Shown here: positions 16,955 through 25,734 of the stretch, piece by piece
Position numbering within the stretch: position 1 is the stretch's first letter
How the letters are laid out: each line of letters starts with the position of its first letter
Source: Candidatus Flexicrinis proximus
GTDB lineage: Bacteria > Chloroflexota > Anaerolineae > Aggregatilineales > Phototrophicaceae
Assembly (NCBI GenBank): GCA_016712885.1
Contig: JADJQF010000033.1
Location: forward strand, 310,001 to 374,000
DNA length: 64,000 nt
Direction of reading: 5' to 3'
The notes under the pieces: generated by a model
Seen by the model: only the letters and a program-made list of their open reading frames with translations
What the model was told of the DNA's origin: nothing
Database searches by the model: none
Translations under genes and position numbers: made by a program

Positions 16955-18463
16955 ATGACCGATGTTCTTTTCGGCCAGTCCTATTACCTCAGGTTCGACC
17001 CGAAGCTGCACAAGGCCATGCAGCCCTACCCGCCGCTGGGGACGCTGTTCGCCGCGGCGGTGGTCCGACAGGCGGGTTATGAAGTCGCGCTGTTTGACGC
17101 CATGCTCGCCAGTTCAACGGCGGAATGGGACGCGGCGCTTGAAGCCTATCAGCCGCGTGTCGCCGTCCTTTACGAAGACAATTTCAATTACCTGAGCAAG
17201 ATGTCGCTGCTGCGTATGCGCGAGGCGGCTTTCGCCATGATCGCGGCGGCGAAGACGGTTGGCTGCGTTGTCGTCGTCGCCGGCGCGGATATGACCGATC
17301 ACCCCGAAAAGTACCTTGAACGCGGCGCGGACATCGCGATCCTCGGCGAAGGCGAAGAGACGCTGCTGGACGTGCTGCGCGCCCTGAAGGCTGCGCCTCC
17401 GCCGCCCGCCGCGCCGGACATCTGGGCCGGCATCGCCGGTATCGCTTATCGGGATGCTGCCGGCGGGGTTGCACGCACGCTGCCGCGGCCGGTGCTGCGC
17501 GACCTTGACGCGCTGCCGCTGCCGGCCTGGGATCTGGTCGACTGGGCGCGCTACAAGCAGGCGTGGCATGCGGCACACGGTTATTTCAGCGTCAACATGG
17601 TCACGACACGCGGTTGTCCCTTCCACTGCAACTGGTGCGCCAAGCCGATCTGGGGCCAGCGCTACGCCGTCCGCAGCCCGCAGAGCGTGGTCGACGAGAT
17701 GCGCTGGCTGCGCGATCATGTCGGGCCGGATCACATCTGGTTCATGGACGACATCATGGGGATTCAGGACAAGTGGATCGAGCAGTTCGCCGACGAGCTC
17801 GACCGGCAGGAGGTCCATATCCCATTCAAGAGCCTCAACCGTGTCGATCTGCTGCTGCGCGGCAAGACCATCCCTGCGCTGGCACGGGCGGGCGCGAAGA
17901 TCGTCTGGGTCGGCGCGGAAAGCGGCTCGCAGTCCGTGCTGGATGCAATGGACAAAGGCACGACGGTCGAGCAGATTTACGAGGCCACCCGCCAGCTTCA
18001 CGCCAATGGCATTCAGGTCGCGTTCTTCCTGCAGTTCGGCTATCCGGGCGAGGCGCGCGCCGACATCGAGCGCACGCTGCAAATGGTGCGCGACCTGCTA
18101 CCGGACGATATCGGCATCAGCGTGAGCTACCCGCTGCCCGGCACGCCGTTCTACGAGCGTGTCAAACTGGAGCTGGGCGAGCGCGCCAACTGGGTCGACA
18201 GCGAAGACCTGGCCATGCTCTACAAGGGGCCGTTCACGACGGCGTTTTATCGCCACCTGCACACCGTCGTCCACAAGGAATACCGCTCGCTCAAGACGTG
18301 GGCGGCGCTGCGGCAGGGGCGCCGGGTCGGCCTGCGTGCCATCGGGTCGATGCTCTACCATCAGGCGACGCTGCCGCTGGCGCGGCTCAAGCTGGCGGCG
18401 CTGGAACGGCGCCCTCAGCCAGCGCTGGCGCCTGTACCGGCGTCCAACGTCGCTGGCCCGTGA
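16955..18463 (+). CDS. B12-binding-domain radical SAM protein
   Basis: 502 aa. About residues 1-135 fit a cobalamin-binding-like Rossmann domain (AGADMTDHPEKYLERGADIAILGEGEETL is typical of B12-binding radical SAM proteins). The radical SAM cluster motif is C221-x3-C225-x2-C228 within RGCPFHCNWC. Then come WFMDDIMG, a GAESGSQSVLDAMDKGT glycine-rich SAM segment and FLQFGYPGEA. Substrate is unknown; relatives act in methylation or in modifying lipids, antibiotics and hopanoids. ATG chosen because GTGGAAG precedes it at 8 nt. Monocistronic or paired with the NAT gene 124 nt downstream. Confidence 0.9.
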   Translation: MTDVLFGQSYYLRFDPKLHKAMQPYPPLGTLFAAAVVRQAGYEVALFDAMLASSTAEWDAALEAYQPRVAVLYEDNFNYLSKMSLLRMREAAFAMIAAAKTVGCVVVVAGADMTDHPEKYLERGADIAILGEGEETLLDVLRALKAAPPPPAAPDIWAGIAGIAYRDAAGGVARTLPRPVLRDLDALPLPAWDLVDWARYKQAWHAAHGYFSVNMVTTRGCPFHCNWCAKPIWGQRYAVRSPQSVVDEMRWLRDHVGPDHIWFMDDIMGIQDKWIEQFADELDRQEVHIPFKSLNRVDLLLRGKTIPALARAGAKIVWVGAESGSQSVLDAMDKGTTVEQIYEATRQLHANGIQVAFFLQFGYPGEARADIERTLQMVRDLLPDDIGISVSYPLPGTPFYERVKLELGERANWVDSEDLAMLYKGPFTTAFYRHLHTVVHKEYRSLKTWAALRQGRRVGLRAIGSMLYHQATLPLARLKLAALERRPQPALAPVPASNVAGP

Positions 18464-18587
18464 CGTTGGGGTTTATCTGACACGATGCTTGACAGCGAAT
18501 TCGGAATGGAGCGTTCTCATGTCTGACGCGCGGCTGATATGATCGACACCTGACCTGATCCTCAGACATCTGAATATCGAACGTGAT

Positions 18588-19352
18588 GTGCCGAACGCGG
18601 GGTATCTCTCCGCGCTGCTGCTGGCCTGGAGCATGGTTATCCCGTGGGAAAGTGCCTCGCGCATCGCCCGTCACAAGATGCCTGCCGCGCCGTACCAGTA
18701 CGCGCGTGGCCCCGAACGCTTCTTTGACGATGCGCTCAACCTCGGCCTCGGCGGCACGTGCTTTGAGAGCAATACGGCGTTGAAGGGGCTGCTCGACGCG
18801 CTCGGTTTCGAGACGCAGTTTGCGTTCTGCGATATGGAGCAGTCCAGAGTCGATAATCCGCATTGCGCGCTGACGGTCATGCTCGATGGCACGCGCTATC
18901 TGGCCGATGTCGGCTGGCCGCTGCCGGCTGCCGTGCCATTGGACAGCGTGCCGACAACCGCCGAAGCGCCCGTCTACCAGTACCACGTCGAGCCGATCGA
19001 TGGCGAGCGCTGGCGCGTGTGGCGGCAAAGCGGCACCTTCGTGCAGGAGTGTTTCTTTCTCAAAGGCGCACCCGTCCCGCCGGATACGTTTCGCGCCCGC
19101 CTGATCCGCGACCATCAGGACGACGGCTTATTCCTGAACAACGTCATCATCCACCGCCTGATCGACGGCCGGATGCTGCGCTTCGACCAGACCCGCGGCC
19201 TGATCGAGCGCGTCCCCGGCGCGGAACACGAAATCGCCTGGACGGCAGAACAGGCGGCCGACGTCCCGGCAGCGCTGCATGCCATCTTCGGCGTCGACCT
19301 CGGGATTCTGCGGCAGGCGCTGGCCAGTCCATCCCCGAAGGCATTCGGCTAA
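18588..19352 (+). CDS. Arylamine N-acetyltransferase family protein; start uncertain
   Basis: 254 aa from the GTG. The NAT catalytic triad is visible: Cys in GGTCFESN, His in DNPHCALTV, Asp in YLADVG. These enzymes move acetyl or acyl groups from CoA to amines. The similarity clearly begins earlier: the frame upstream reads DLILRHLNIERDVPNAGYL from 18552, matching the NAT N-terminus, but no ATG/GTG/TTG exists between there and an in-frame TGA at 18540. An ATG at 18519 lies in the same frame before that TGA. A CTG start (18555), a recent nonsense mutation or a sequence error are all possible. The 3' end overlaps the convergent kinase gene by 4 nt. Confidence 0.8.
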   Translation: MPNAGYLSALLLAWSMVIPWESASRIARHKMPAAPYQYARGPERFFDDALNLGLGGTCFESNTALKGLLDALGFETQFAFCDMEQSRVDNPHCALTVMLDGTRYLADVGWPLPAAVPLDSVPTTAEAPVYQYHVEPIDGERWRVWRQSGTFVQECFFLKGAPVPPDTFRARLIRDHQDDGLFLNNVIIHRLIDGRMLRFDQTRGLIERVPGAEHEIAWTAEQAADVPAALHAIFGVDLGILRQALASPSPKAFG

Positions 19353-21262
19353 GGAGAGACGATCGGGACTTCGCTCGTGTCGCCGATGACTCTGACTGTC
19401 GCCACGCTGATCCAGCCGAGGCTGTCGTCGTGTCGCGCGATCTGCCACCATGCCTGGTTTGAACTTTTCCCTGTGATGGGAAAGCAACGATTGCGTGCCA
19501 TTGTTTCGATGATGCCACCGTTGGAGTTTGGTGTCCGCCGTAGGTTCGCCGCTGCCACCGATACAACCGCAATGGGCATGTCTCCGCACGCCTCGAAGGA
19601 AGTCACCACGAGTTCATAATCGCCTGACGGATTTGCGCCATAACTCCACACGCGGATCACGTACAAGCCCGTTTTCGGAACCTGAAAATCCATGATGCAC
19701 GCGTCGGTTCCTCCGCCATAATCGTCGTTCGAGGCGAGTTCGTTCTCGTCTGAATCCAGCAGCGACAGCTTCGTGTCGAAGTCCCGCGACCTCAGGCAGA
19801 TATCCACGAATTCGCCCGCGGTCCAGTTGAGGTTGACCGTTGAACTTGTCCGTGCGCCTGCCAGGCTGCCTCTGGTGGTCTGCGAAGACACCATCGCGGC
19901 CGCGGCGCGAGTCGGAAGTTGTGAGACCATAACCGCCTCAGTTGCGGTTGGGGCTGCTGCCGTCTCAAATATCACAGTTGCCGTCATCGTATGAGTCGCG
20001 CTTGCCGTGATCGTCGGTGTCCGGGTTGGCGTCGCGGATGAGGTCAGCGTATCGCTGGGAGTTGGGGAGAGTGTCGCGGTGATCGTTGGGCTGACTGTAT
20101 GGGTTACCGACGGCGTATTTGCCGTTGGTGAAGCCGTGTCGGTCGCTGTATCGATGAGAGCCGCTACAAGCAGATTGCTGCCCTGGAGGCTGGCGTCCGG
20201 CATGAGAGTCACTAGAACCGCGAAGCCGATCACCAACAGTCCCATTGCGGCTGTCCAAAGCAGGAGTCTGGGCAATAATGCCTGCTGCGACTCAAGTTCA
20301 TCGTGTTCAAAATCCAGACGTGGCGCATTCGGCGGCTGCGTATCGCTTATCTCAGGTGCTGAGGAGGGCGAAGCAACCGGGATGCCTGGTCGTGGTTCGG
20401 GAGCCGGGTTCGACTGCGGGGATGCAGCCGGAAGCGCTGTTCGAAGTGCGTCGGCGAATGCTTTTGCGGTGGGTAAACGCTTGGTCAGATCTTTCTCGAG
20501 CGCGCGGTCGACCACTTCAGCGATCGCGGGCGGGATAGCCGGGTCGATCAGGTTCAGAGGCACCTGCCGCTGGGTGAGGTGCATCACCATTAGCGCATAG
20601 GGGGATGCGGCTTCAAACGGTGCTTTCCTGACAAACATCATGTACGCGACGGCCCCCAACGCGTAGATATCGGCCGCGGCGGTAGGCTCTTCGTTGCGCC
20701 AGAGCTCGGGTGCCATGTACATCGGCGTGCCGACTTGATTGGTCGGCGTTGTCTGGGTCTCCGAGGCGTCCAGCAGCTTGGCGATCCCGAAATCTGCCAA
20801 ATACACCTTGCCGCTGTCGTCGAAGAGCACATTGCTCGGCTTGATGTCACGATGGATGACGCCGGAGCGGTGGGCATAGTCGAGCGCGTCGGCCATGCCG
20901 CACAGCAGGTCCACCGTCGTGGCGAGACTGAAGGGACTCTCATTGAGGCGGTCAACCAACGACCCACCCTTCATGTAGCGCATTACGATGTAGCTGATGC
21001 CATCCTGAGTGCCGGAAACATAAATGGGGATGATGTGCGGGTGTTCGAGCCGGCCGAGGATCTTGGCTTCCTTCTCGAATCGCGCACCGAAGCCCGTGAT
21101 TGCAGCGAGTGACCGTGGTAGGACTTTTACGGCCACGTCTCGGCCAGGGTTAAGCTGATATCCTCTGTAAACAGCGCCCATGGCGCCGCTGCCCAGGAAT
21201 TGACGCAGTTCTACGCCACCCAGGATCCGCCCAGAGTAATCCTCGCCGCCAAGCAGACCCAT
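19349..21262 (-). CDS. Membrane Ser/Thr protein kinase with extracellular PPC and SH3-like domains
   Basis: 637 aa. Hanks-type kinase at about 15-275: glycine loop GSGAMGAVY (24-32), Lys46 in VAVKVL, HRDIKPSN with Asp139, DFG 157-159, APE 184-186. A Pro-rich linker leads to one membrane helix (about 331-353). A Ser/Thr-rich stalk (about 370-450) carries a PPC-like beta domain (DFDTKLSLLDSDENELASNDDYGGG, about 470-550) and a C-terminal SH3b-like domain (ANLRRTPNSNGGIIETM, about 570-635). The topology suggests an external sensor coupled to cytoplasmic phosphorylation. Stop codons of this gene and the NAT gene overlap. Substrates unknown. Confidence 0.93.
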   Translation of the reverse strand: MGLLGGEDYSGRILGGVELRQFLGSGAMGAVYRGYQLNPGRDVAVKVLPRSLAAITGFGARFEKEAKILGRLEHPHIIPIYVSGTQDGISYIVMRYMKGGSLVDRLNESPFSLATTVDLLCGMADALDYAHRSGVIHRDIKPSNVLFDDSGKVYLADFGIAKLLDASETQTTPTNQVGTPMYMAPELWRNEEPTAAADIYALGAVAYMMFVRKAPFEAASPYALMVMHLTQRQVPLNLIDPAIPPAIAEVVDRALEKDLTKRLPTAKAFADALRTALPAASPQSNPAPEPRPGIPVASPSSAPEISDTQPPNAPRLDFEHDELESQQALLPRLLLWTAAMGLLVIGFAVLVTLMPDASLQGSNLLVAALIDTATDTASPTANTPSVTHTVSPTITATLSPTPSDTLTSSATPTRTPTITASATHTMTATVIFETAAAPTATEAVMVSQLPTRAAAAMVSSQTTRGSLAGARTSSTVNLNWTAGEFVDICLRSRDFDTKLSLLDSDENELASNDDYGGGTDACIMDFQVPKTGLYVIRVWSYGANPSGDYELVVTSFEACGDMPIAVVSVAAANLRRTPNSNGGIIETMARNRCFPITGKSSNQAWWQIARHDDSLGWISVATVRVIGDTSEVPIVSP

Positions 21263-21396
21263 AGGTGGACCCTAGACCCTCTGCCGCAATTCATCGTTCC
21301 AGTATACCCGTGTTGTCACGATTCTGATCTCGCAAATATCCGAGTGTGAGTTAAGTCAGTCAACGGCTAGAGCGGACTGGGTATGAAGTACAGCGG

Positions 21397-23004
21397 CTAG
21401 AACGTCGTCGACACTGCCGGCGAAAGCAGACCGCCGATGCCGTTCGCGTTGAGCGCCGCCACCGAGATGCTGCTGTAGCGGGCGAAGCAAGCGCAGTCCC
21501 ACGCGATCTCGTTCGAAGCGGCGAAGAAGTACTTCACGAAAGTCGCGTCTGTTTCGTTGCGGAGCGCGACCAGGTAGCCTGTCGCGCGATCGACCGGTTG
21601 CCAGGAGACGCGCAGCACACCGCTGTCAGCGCTCTGGACCACTACACTGGTCGGGACGGCTTCGCTATCTGACAGGACTAACAGGATGGTTGCCAGCGTG
21701 CGAACGCTCTTGGTCAGGTATTCAGGCTCGATGAATTCAATCGTGTCGCGCCCTTCGCGGTGCGGGGTATCTTCCAGCGCTTCGATGATACGGATCGCCG
21801 GGTAACCGGCCTCGTTGAACGAGAAGTGGTCGCCGTAACGGCCTGGCCGGTCGATTTCCTCGACGTAGCGCAGCGTCAGATCGGTGCCGAACGTCTCGAC
21901 GATCAGGTGGATCATGCGGGCCATGTCACGCGAAGGCGAGTCACCCTGCCCCTTGCTGAAGATCCGGAGTTCGCGATCGTTGACGTTGCCGTACGGATCC
22001 TGCGTGCTGCCGATCGTGTCGACGTTGATCATGACGCGCACCGCAACCTGCTGGCCCTGAATGTAATCCCGCACGAAAGCGATGCTGCCCTGACGGCTGA
22101 CTTCTTCTGCCGCGAATAGAACGAAGATCACGGTCGCGTGGGGCCGAGTTTGGCTCATGATGCGGGCCAGTTCGAGGATCCCTGCGACACCGGAACCGTT
22201 GTCGTCCGCACCGGGAGCGAAAGCACGCGAGTCGGTCAGATCGTCGGTGCGGCTGTCGTAATGCGCGCCGATCACGATAGCCGGGAGCGAAGGGTCTGAG
22301 CCGTTGATCACGCCGACGATGTTGTTCTGGGTGGACTGGACGCCGTTGTAGTAGGCCGTGAATGGGTGCATAAAGCCGCGGAAATTCCCACCAGACGCGT
22401 CCTGTACCTTCACAAACTCACCAAGCAAATAGTTGGCGGCCGCGGCGACACCCTCGGAAACCGACGTCTGTACGCTGTTGACATGCCGCGAGGTAAACCC
22501 CTGCAGGGTCTCGATGGTGTTCATCAGATTGTCCGTGTTGACCGAGTCGACGAGCGTGGTCAACATGCTGCCGGATTCGGGATTTCTCACGGTGATCTGT
22601 GCACTGTTCAAGACCGGCGTCGGGTCAAAGCGCATCGCCATGTCCTCGCAATTGCCGAACTGCGTCACTTCCGCTGCATCGATCCAGAGTTCCGCGGCGG
22701 CGGAGTTGGCGTCCACTTCCGCTTTGTTGAGCTTGAACCATGCGGCCCCGTCGTCCATGGTCGTCACAGCTTCGACGGAGAGTGTCCGGCTCGGCGCCAG
22801 AAACTGCAGGACCGAACGATTCGGCCCCGGGCCGACGCGTACCTGCACAGACGGCTGCTTATCGCTGATGATTGTGCAGGAACTGAGAGGGGAAATGATC
22901 GCGGCATCTCTTGTCGATTGTGCGCCTTGGGCTGCTGCGGGCAAAACCGTTGAAGCTGCCACTAACATCACGACAACCACGCTGCGGACAGTTTGCTTGA
23001 GCAT
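21397..23004 (-). CDS. Secreted M28-family zinc aminopeptidase
   Basis: 535 aa from the ATG preceded by GGAGGGG; an in-frame start at 23058 lacks such a site. Signal peptide about 1-24 (ending AAA). Residues 25-130 include a SH3-like segment. Co-catalytic zinc ligands of M28 peptidases are present: His and Asp in IGAHYDSR, Asp in PGADDNGSGVAG, Glu-Glu in LFAAEEVSRQG, Asp in INVDTIGS, and His in YGDHFSFNEAG. A C-terminal fibronectin-like segment closes the protein. It probably trims extracellular peptides. It lies downstream of no obvious partner and divergent from the sigma factor gene. Confidence 0.92.
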   Translation of the reverse strand: MLKQTVRSVVVVMLVAASTVLPAAAQGAQSTRDAAIISPLSSCTIISDKQPSVQVRVGPGPNRSVLQFLAPSRTLSVEAVTTMDDGAAWFKLNKAEVDANSAAAELWIDAAEVTQFGNCEDMAMRFDPTPVLNSAQITVRNPESGSMLTTLVDSVNTDNLMNTIETLQGFTSRHVNSVQTSVSEGVAAAANYLLGEFVKVQDASGGNFRGFMHPFTAYYNGVQSTQNNIVGVINGSDPSLPAIVIGAHYDSRTDDLTDSRAFAPGADDNGSGVAGILELARIMSQTRPHATVIFVLFAAEEVSRQGSIAFVRDYIQGQQVAVRVMINVDTIGSTQDPYGNVNDRELRIFSKGQGDSPSRDMARMIHLIVETFGTDLTLRYVEEIDRPGRYGDHFSFNEAGYPAIRIIEALEDTPHREGRDTIEFIEPEYLTKSVRTLATILLVLSDSEAVPTSVVVQSADSGVLRVSWQPVDRATGYLVALRNETDATFVKYFFAASNEIAWDCACFARYSSISVAALNANGIGGLLSPAVSTTF

Positions 23005-23093
23005 GATCCCCTCCGGCCTGTCAGTGCTGGCCTTCGCGGGATTGCGACTGGCCAACACCGACTAATGACGAAAGGGCGCCAACTGTTTACAAT

Positions 23094-23122
23094 TTGGTTC
23101 AATCCGTGGTATGTGTTAGATA
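23094..23122 (+). promoter_or_regulatory. Candidate sigma-70-type promoter for the sigma/HTH pair
   Basis: TTGGTT, 17-nt spacer, TAGATA, 20 nt before the start at 23143. It fits the preferred start better than the upstream in-frame ATG at 23065. Confidence 0.35.
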
Positions 23123-23142
23123 AAGTGATCGAGGACGACCAC

Positions 23143-23805
23143 ATGTTGGGTAATGAGCCGAGCACCCGCGGCCCCGGCAGCGGTAGGAGCTACCTGGCCT
23201 GGATCGAGAAGATCAAGCGACGCGATCACGACACATGGAGTGGCCTGGTTGATCTGTACGCCGAGGATCTGCGCAGGGATATTCAGCGCTCGCTGGTTAA
23301 GTACGGGCTGTCAGTGGGGTTGATCGAGGATATTTCGCAGGAAACGTGGCTCTCGGCATTCAGGTGCATCGATACGTTTGTCTGGCAGGATGAGAAGCGC
23401 TTCTATCACTGGTTACGTGTGATTTCCTGCAATCACATCCACCGGGCCTATCGGGCGACGCGCAGCGAGTCTTCGATAGACGATTTTTCGCAGGAAGACG
23501 CGGAGCTTGAGTCGTTCTTCGAGACGTATCGCCTGCAGGGTCGCAGCGTCGAGGATGAAGTCGTTATCCGCGAGCAGATGGAAGCCCTGCTTGAAGCGTT
23601 TGGCACACTAAAAACGGAGGAAAGCGAAATCCTCGTCCGCTGGCTAATGGGGGAGACGCCGCGGGCACTGGCATCGGAATATCAAAAGAAGCCGCGTTCG
23701 ATTTCAATTCTGGTGTTGCGCGCCAAACAGAAGATCGAGGCGGCGCTGCCAATGATACAATACAGGCGCGGGAAAAAAGGGAAATCCGACTATGAACCCG
23801 AATGA
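23143..23805 (+). CDS. RNA polymerase sigma-70 family (ECF-like) factor
   Basis: 220 aa. Region 2 is at about 30-105 (DLYAEDLRRDIQRSL ... LIEDISQETWLSAFR ... FYHWLRVISCNHIHRAYR); region 4 at about 140-205 (LLEAFGTLKTEESEILVRWLMGETPRALA and ISILVLRAKQKIEAAL). ATG chosen with GAGGA at 9 nt; a longer in-frame frame runs to 22993 but overlaps the divergent peptidase gene. No anti-sigma membrane protein follows; instead a small HTH protein overlaps the 3' end by 14 nt, so the two are translationally coupled. Confidence 0.85.
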   Translation: MLGNEPSTRGPGSGRSYLAWIEKIKRRDHDTWSGLVDLYAEDLRRDIQRSLVKYGLSVGLIEDISQETWLSAFRCIDTFVWQDEKRFYHWLRVISCNHIHRAYRATRSESSIDDFSQEDAELESFFETYRLQGRSVEDEVVIREQMEALLEAFGTLKTEESEILVRWLMGETPRALASEYQKKPRSISILVLRAKQKIEAALPMIQYRRGKKGKSDYEPE

Positions 23806-24130
23806 CAAGCTGAAGGCTGCCCTGTGGGCAGAACATAAGAAGTTGCCGGCCAATCCGGGTTTGGCCGGCAGCCAGATGCCCGTCCTTGGCGCATTTCTCA
23901 CCGCCGCACTGGGGCGCACCAAGCTCACAGTGGCGGATCTGGCAAGAGAATTGCACATGGAGACGACACTTGTCTCCGGAATCCTCGATGGACTGCTGCC
24001 TGAATCCGAATTGGACGATGAGACCCTCGTGGACTTTGCGCGTGTCCTCGAACTCGAACCGAATCTGCTGCGCGCCATGCTTATGCGCAAAGTTGACCGG
24101 GCTTCGGACGTCTCCAGACAAGAACGCTAG
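23792..24130 (+). CDS. Small helix-turn-helix protein coupled to sigma factor
   Basis: 112 aa. Residues about 35-98 look like a Cro/XRE-type HTH (LTVADLARELHMETTLVSGILDGL then DDETLVDFARVLELEPNLLRAML). It starts within the last codons of the sigma gene, with AAAGGGAAAT as ribosome-binding site. There is no transmembrane or zinc-binding anti-sigma motif. It could modulate the sigma factor or act as a co-regulator; this is inferred only from the overlap. Confidence 0.75.
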   Translation: MNPNDKLKAALWAEHKKLPANPGLAGSQMPVLGAFLTAALGRTKLTVADLARELHMETTLVSGILDGLLPESELDDETLVDFARVLELEPNLLRAMLMRKVDRASDVSRQER

Positions 24131-24204
24131 GGCGTCAGCCGCGCGCGATACACTGCCAGCCTGTTGCTGCGGGTCTGTGCAACGCGCTGGCCTGGCCCCC
24201 CATG

Positions 24205-24245
24205 GCAAAAGAAAAGACCCGGGATCGCCGGGTCTTTGTGTATCT
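24205..24245. terminator. Bidirectional rho-independent terminator
   Basis: Perfect 10-bp stem AAAGACCCGG/CCGGGTCTTT (24213-24237) around GATCG. The minus-strand side is followed by CTTTTCTTTTGCC-type sequence, the plus side by GTGTATCTT. It sits between the convergent HTH and MFS genes. Confidence 0.8.
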
Positions 24246-24262
24246 TGGGTATTTCAGTCGCG

Positions 24263-25528
24263 CTACTTGTGCGCCGCCAGCGCCAGCCGTGGATGGGTGA
24301 TGGCAAACCAGGTATCGCGCACAGTTTGCGCGTCCAGGCCGAGGACCACCGCGCCGACCAGCCGCAGCGTGACGCCGAAGATCAGCACGTGCGCCAGATC
24401 GACGCCGCTGTTGGCCAGCAAGCCGCCGATGAGCGGGCCGAAGAAGATGCCGATGGCGGCCAACTGGTTCCAGCGGGCCGAAGCGCGCGGCATCGCATGG
24501 CTCGGGGTCCGCTCGACCAGCATCCCCAGCAGACCGGTGATCGTGCCGGTCCAGCCGATGCCGGCGGCGAAAGCGCCGATCAGCGTAATCCCCAGCGTGG
24601 GCGAAAGCGCAGTGAGCAGCGGCGTGAGGGCCGTCAGGCTCATGAAGATGGCGCTCATGCGGCGGGCGCCAAGCCAGCGGGTGAAGCGTGTGCCGAACAG
24701 CCCGAAGGCCGCGCCGCCCATCAGCTCGAACATGCCGTACAGCGCGATGAAGTCTTCCTGCGCGCCCAACCGTTCGACCAGCGCCAGCGGGACCACCGCG
24801 TTTACGCTGAGAAAGGTGAGGTGCGCGACGACGATGCTGACGATCACGCGGCGGAAGCCCGGCAGCTTGTGCAGCGGGGTGACCTGATCGGCCGGAACCT
24901 CAGGCTTGGGCGTCGGGTAGATCGACCGCGTGTGGTGCACATGGTAGTAGCTGGCCATGCTGAAGATGAAGGCGATCACGAACATGATCTGGTAGTTGAG
25001 CGGGAACACCACGCGCGTCAGCAGCGCGCCAAACCCCAACGCCCCGATCGCCACGCCGATGTTCATGGCCAGGAAACGCCGGGTGTTGACGTTATCCCAT
25101 TTGCTGTCGCCGACCGATTCACGCATGAACGTGAGGAAAATCACGCCGGCAATGCCCTGCGGGAACGCCGGGATCGCCACAGCCAGCACCAGCCAGATCA
25201 CCCGCAGCTCGGGAGGGAAGAACGGCGCGAACGCAGGCAGCAGGAACACGAAGCGGAACAGGATGCCGGGCAGCCTCACCGCCTGATCGGTGTTGTGAAA
25301 TCGATTACGCCAGCGTGCCGCAAAAAACGACGAAAACCCAAGCACCAGACCCGGCAGCGAGATGATCAGACTCTGCGCCAGTGGTGAGGCGTCGAGGCGG
25401 ATCGCATACATGGACATGAAGCGCGAGGTTGCGGCAAGCGCGATGCCGAACCACAGCACATCCCCGACGAGATGAAAGAAATTCTTTTCAGCCTGAGATG
25501 CGGTGGCAGCAGGTAGGGCTAGGTGCAT
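24263..25528 (-). CDS. MFS transporter
   Basis: 421-aa polytopic membrane protein with about 11-12 hydrophobic segments in two halves separated by a loop near PTPKPEVPADQVTPLHKLPGFRR. Motifs such as LGARRMSAIFMSLTALTPLL and FFAARWRNRF resemble major facilitator efflux proteins. Substrate unknown. The start ATG at 25528 (AGGA upstream) was preferred over an ATG at 25570 that has no ribosome-binding site and overlaps a hairpin. Confidence 0.82.
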   Translation of the reverse strand: MHLALPAATASQAEKNFFHLVGDVLWFGIALAATSRFMSMYAIRLDASPLAQSLIISLPGLVLGFSSFFAARWRNRFHNTDQAVRLPGILFRFVFLLPAFAPFFPPELRVIWLVLAVAIPAFPQGIAGVIFLTFMRESVGDSKWDNVNTRRFLAMNIGVAIGALGFGALLTRVVFPLNYQIMFVIAFIFSMASYYHVHHTRSIYPTPKPEVPADQVTPLHKLPGFRRVIVSIVVAHLTFLSVNAVVPLALVERLGAQEDFIALYGMFELMGGAAFGLFGTRFTRWLGARRMSAIFMSLTALTPLLTALSPTLGITLIGAFAAGIGWTGTITGLLGMLVERTPSHAMPRASARWNQLAAIGIFFGPLIGGLLANSGVDLAHVLIFGVTLRLVGAVVLGLDAQTVRDTWFAITHPRLALAAHK

Positions 25529-25571
25529 GGTGATGTGACGATCCTGTGATTTGATATTGTGACATGACACA

Positions 25572-25591
25572 CGCCAACCTGTAGGTTGGCG
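25572..25591. promoter_or_regulatory. Inverted repeat CGCCAACC-TGTA-GGTTGGCG
   Basis: Perfect 8-bp inverted repeat with a 4-nt centre in the divergent gap between the MFS gene and folK. A terminator is not expected here, so an operator is the likelier reading; no regulator can be assigned. Confidence 0.35.
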
Positions 25592-25734
25592 CGTTGCCTA
25601 CTTACAACGATACACCCGACAGCAAAAATCACAATAGACCACTTCTTGATGGTCCTATGTCGCAAATCCGACGCTCACCCTACGCTGTTAAAATGGGAGT
25701 CAGGACAGCCGGACATTGAGAGAGGGCAGGGATC

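Noticed and set aside
18485..18526. 13-codon frame upstream of the N-acetyltransferase
   Set aside because: No ribosome-binding site and no protein-like features.
24164..25387. Long plus-strand frames opposite the MFS gene
   Set aside because: Composition is Arg/Gln/Ala-rich shadow coding; the minus strand codes for a clear transporter.
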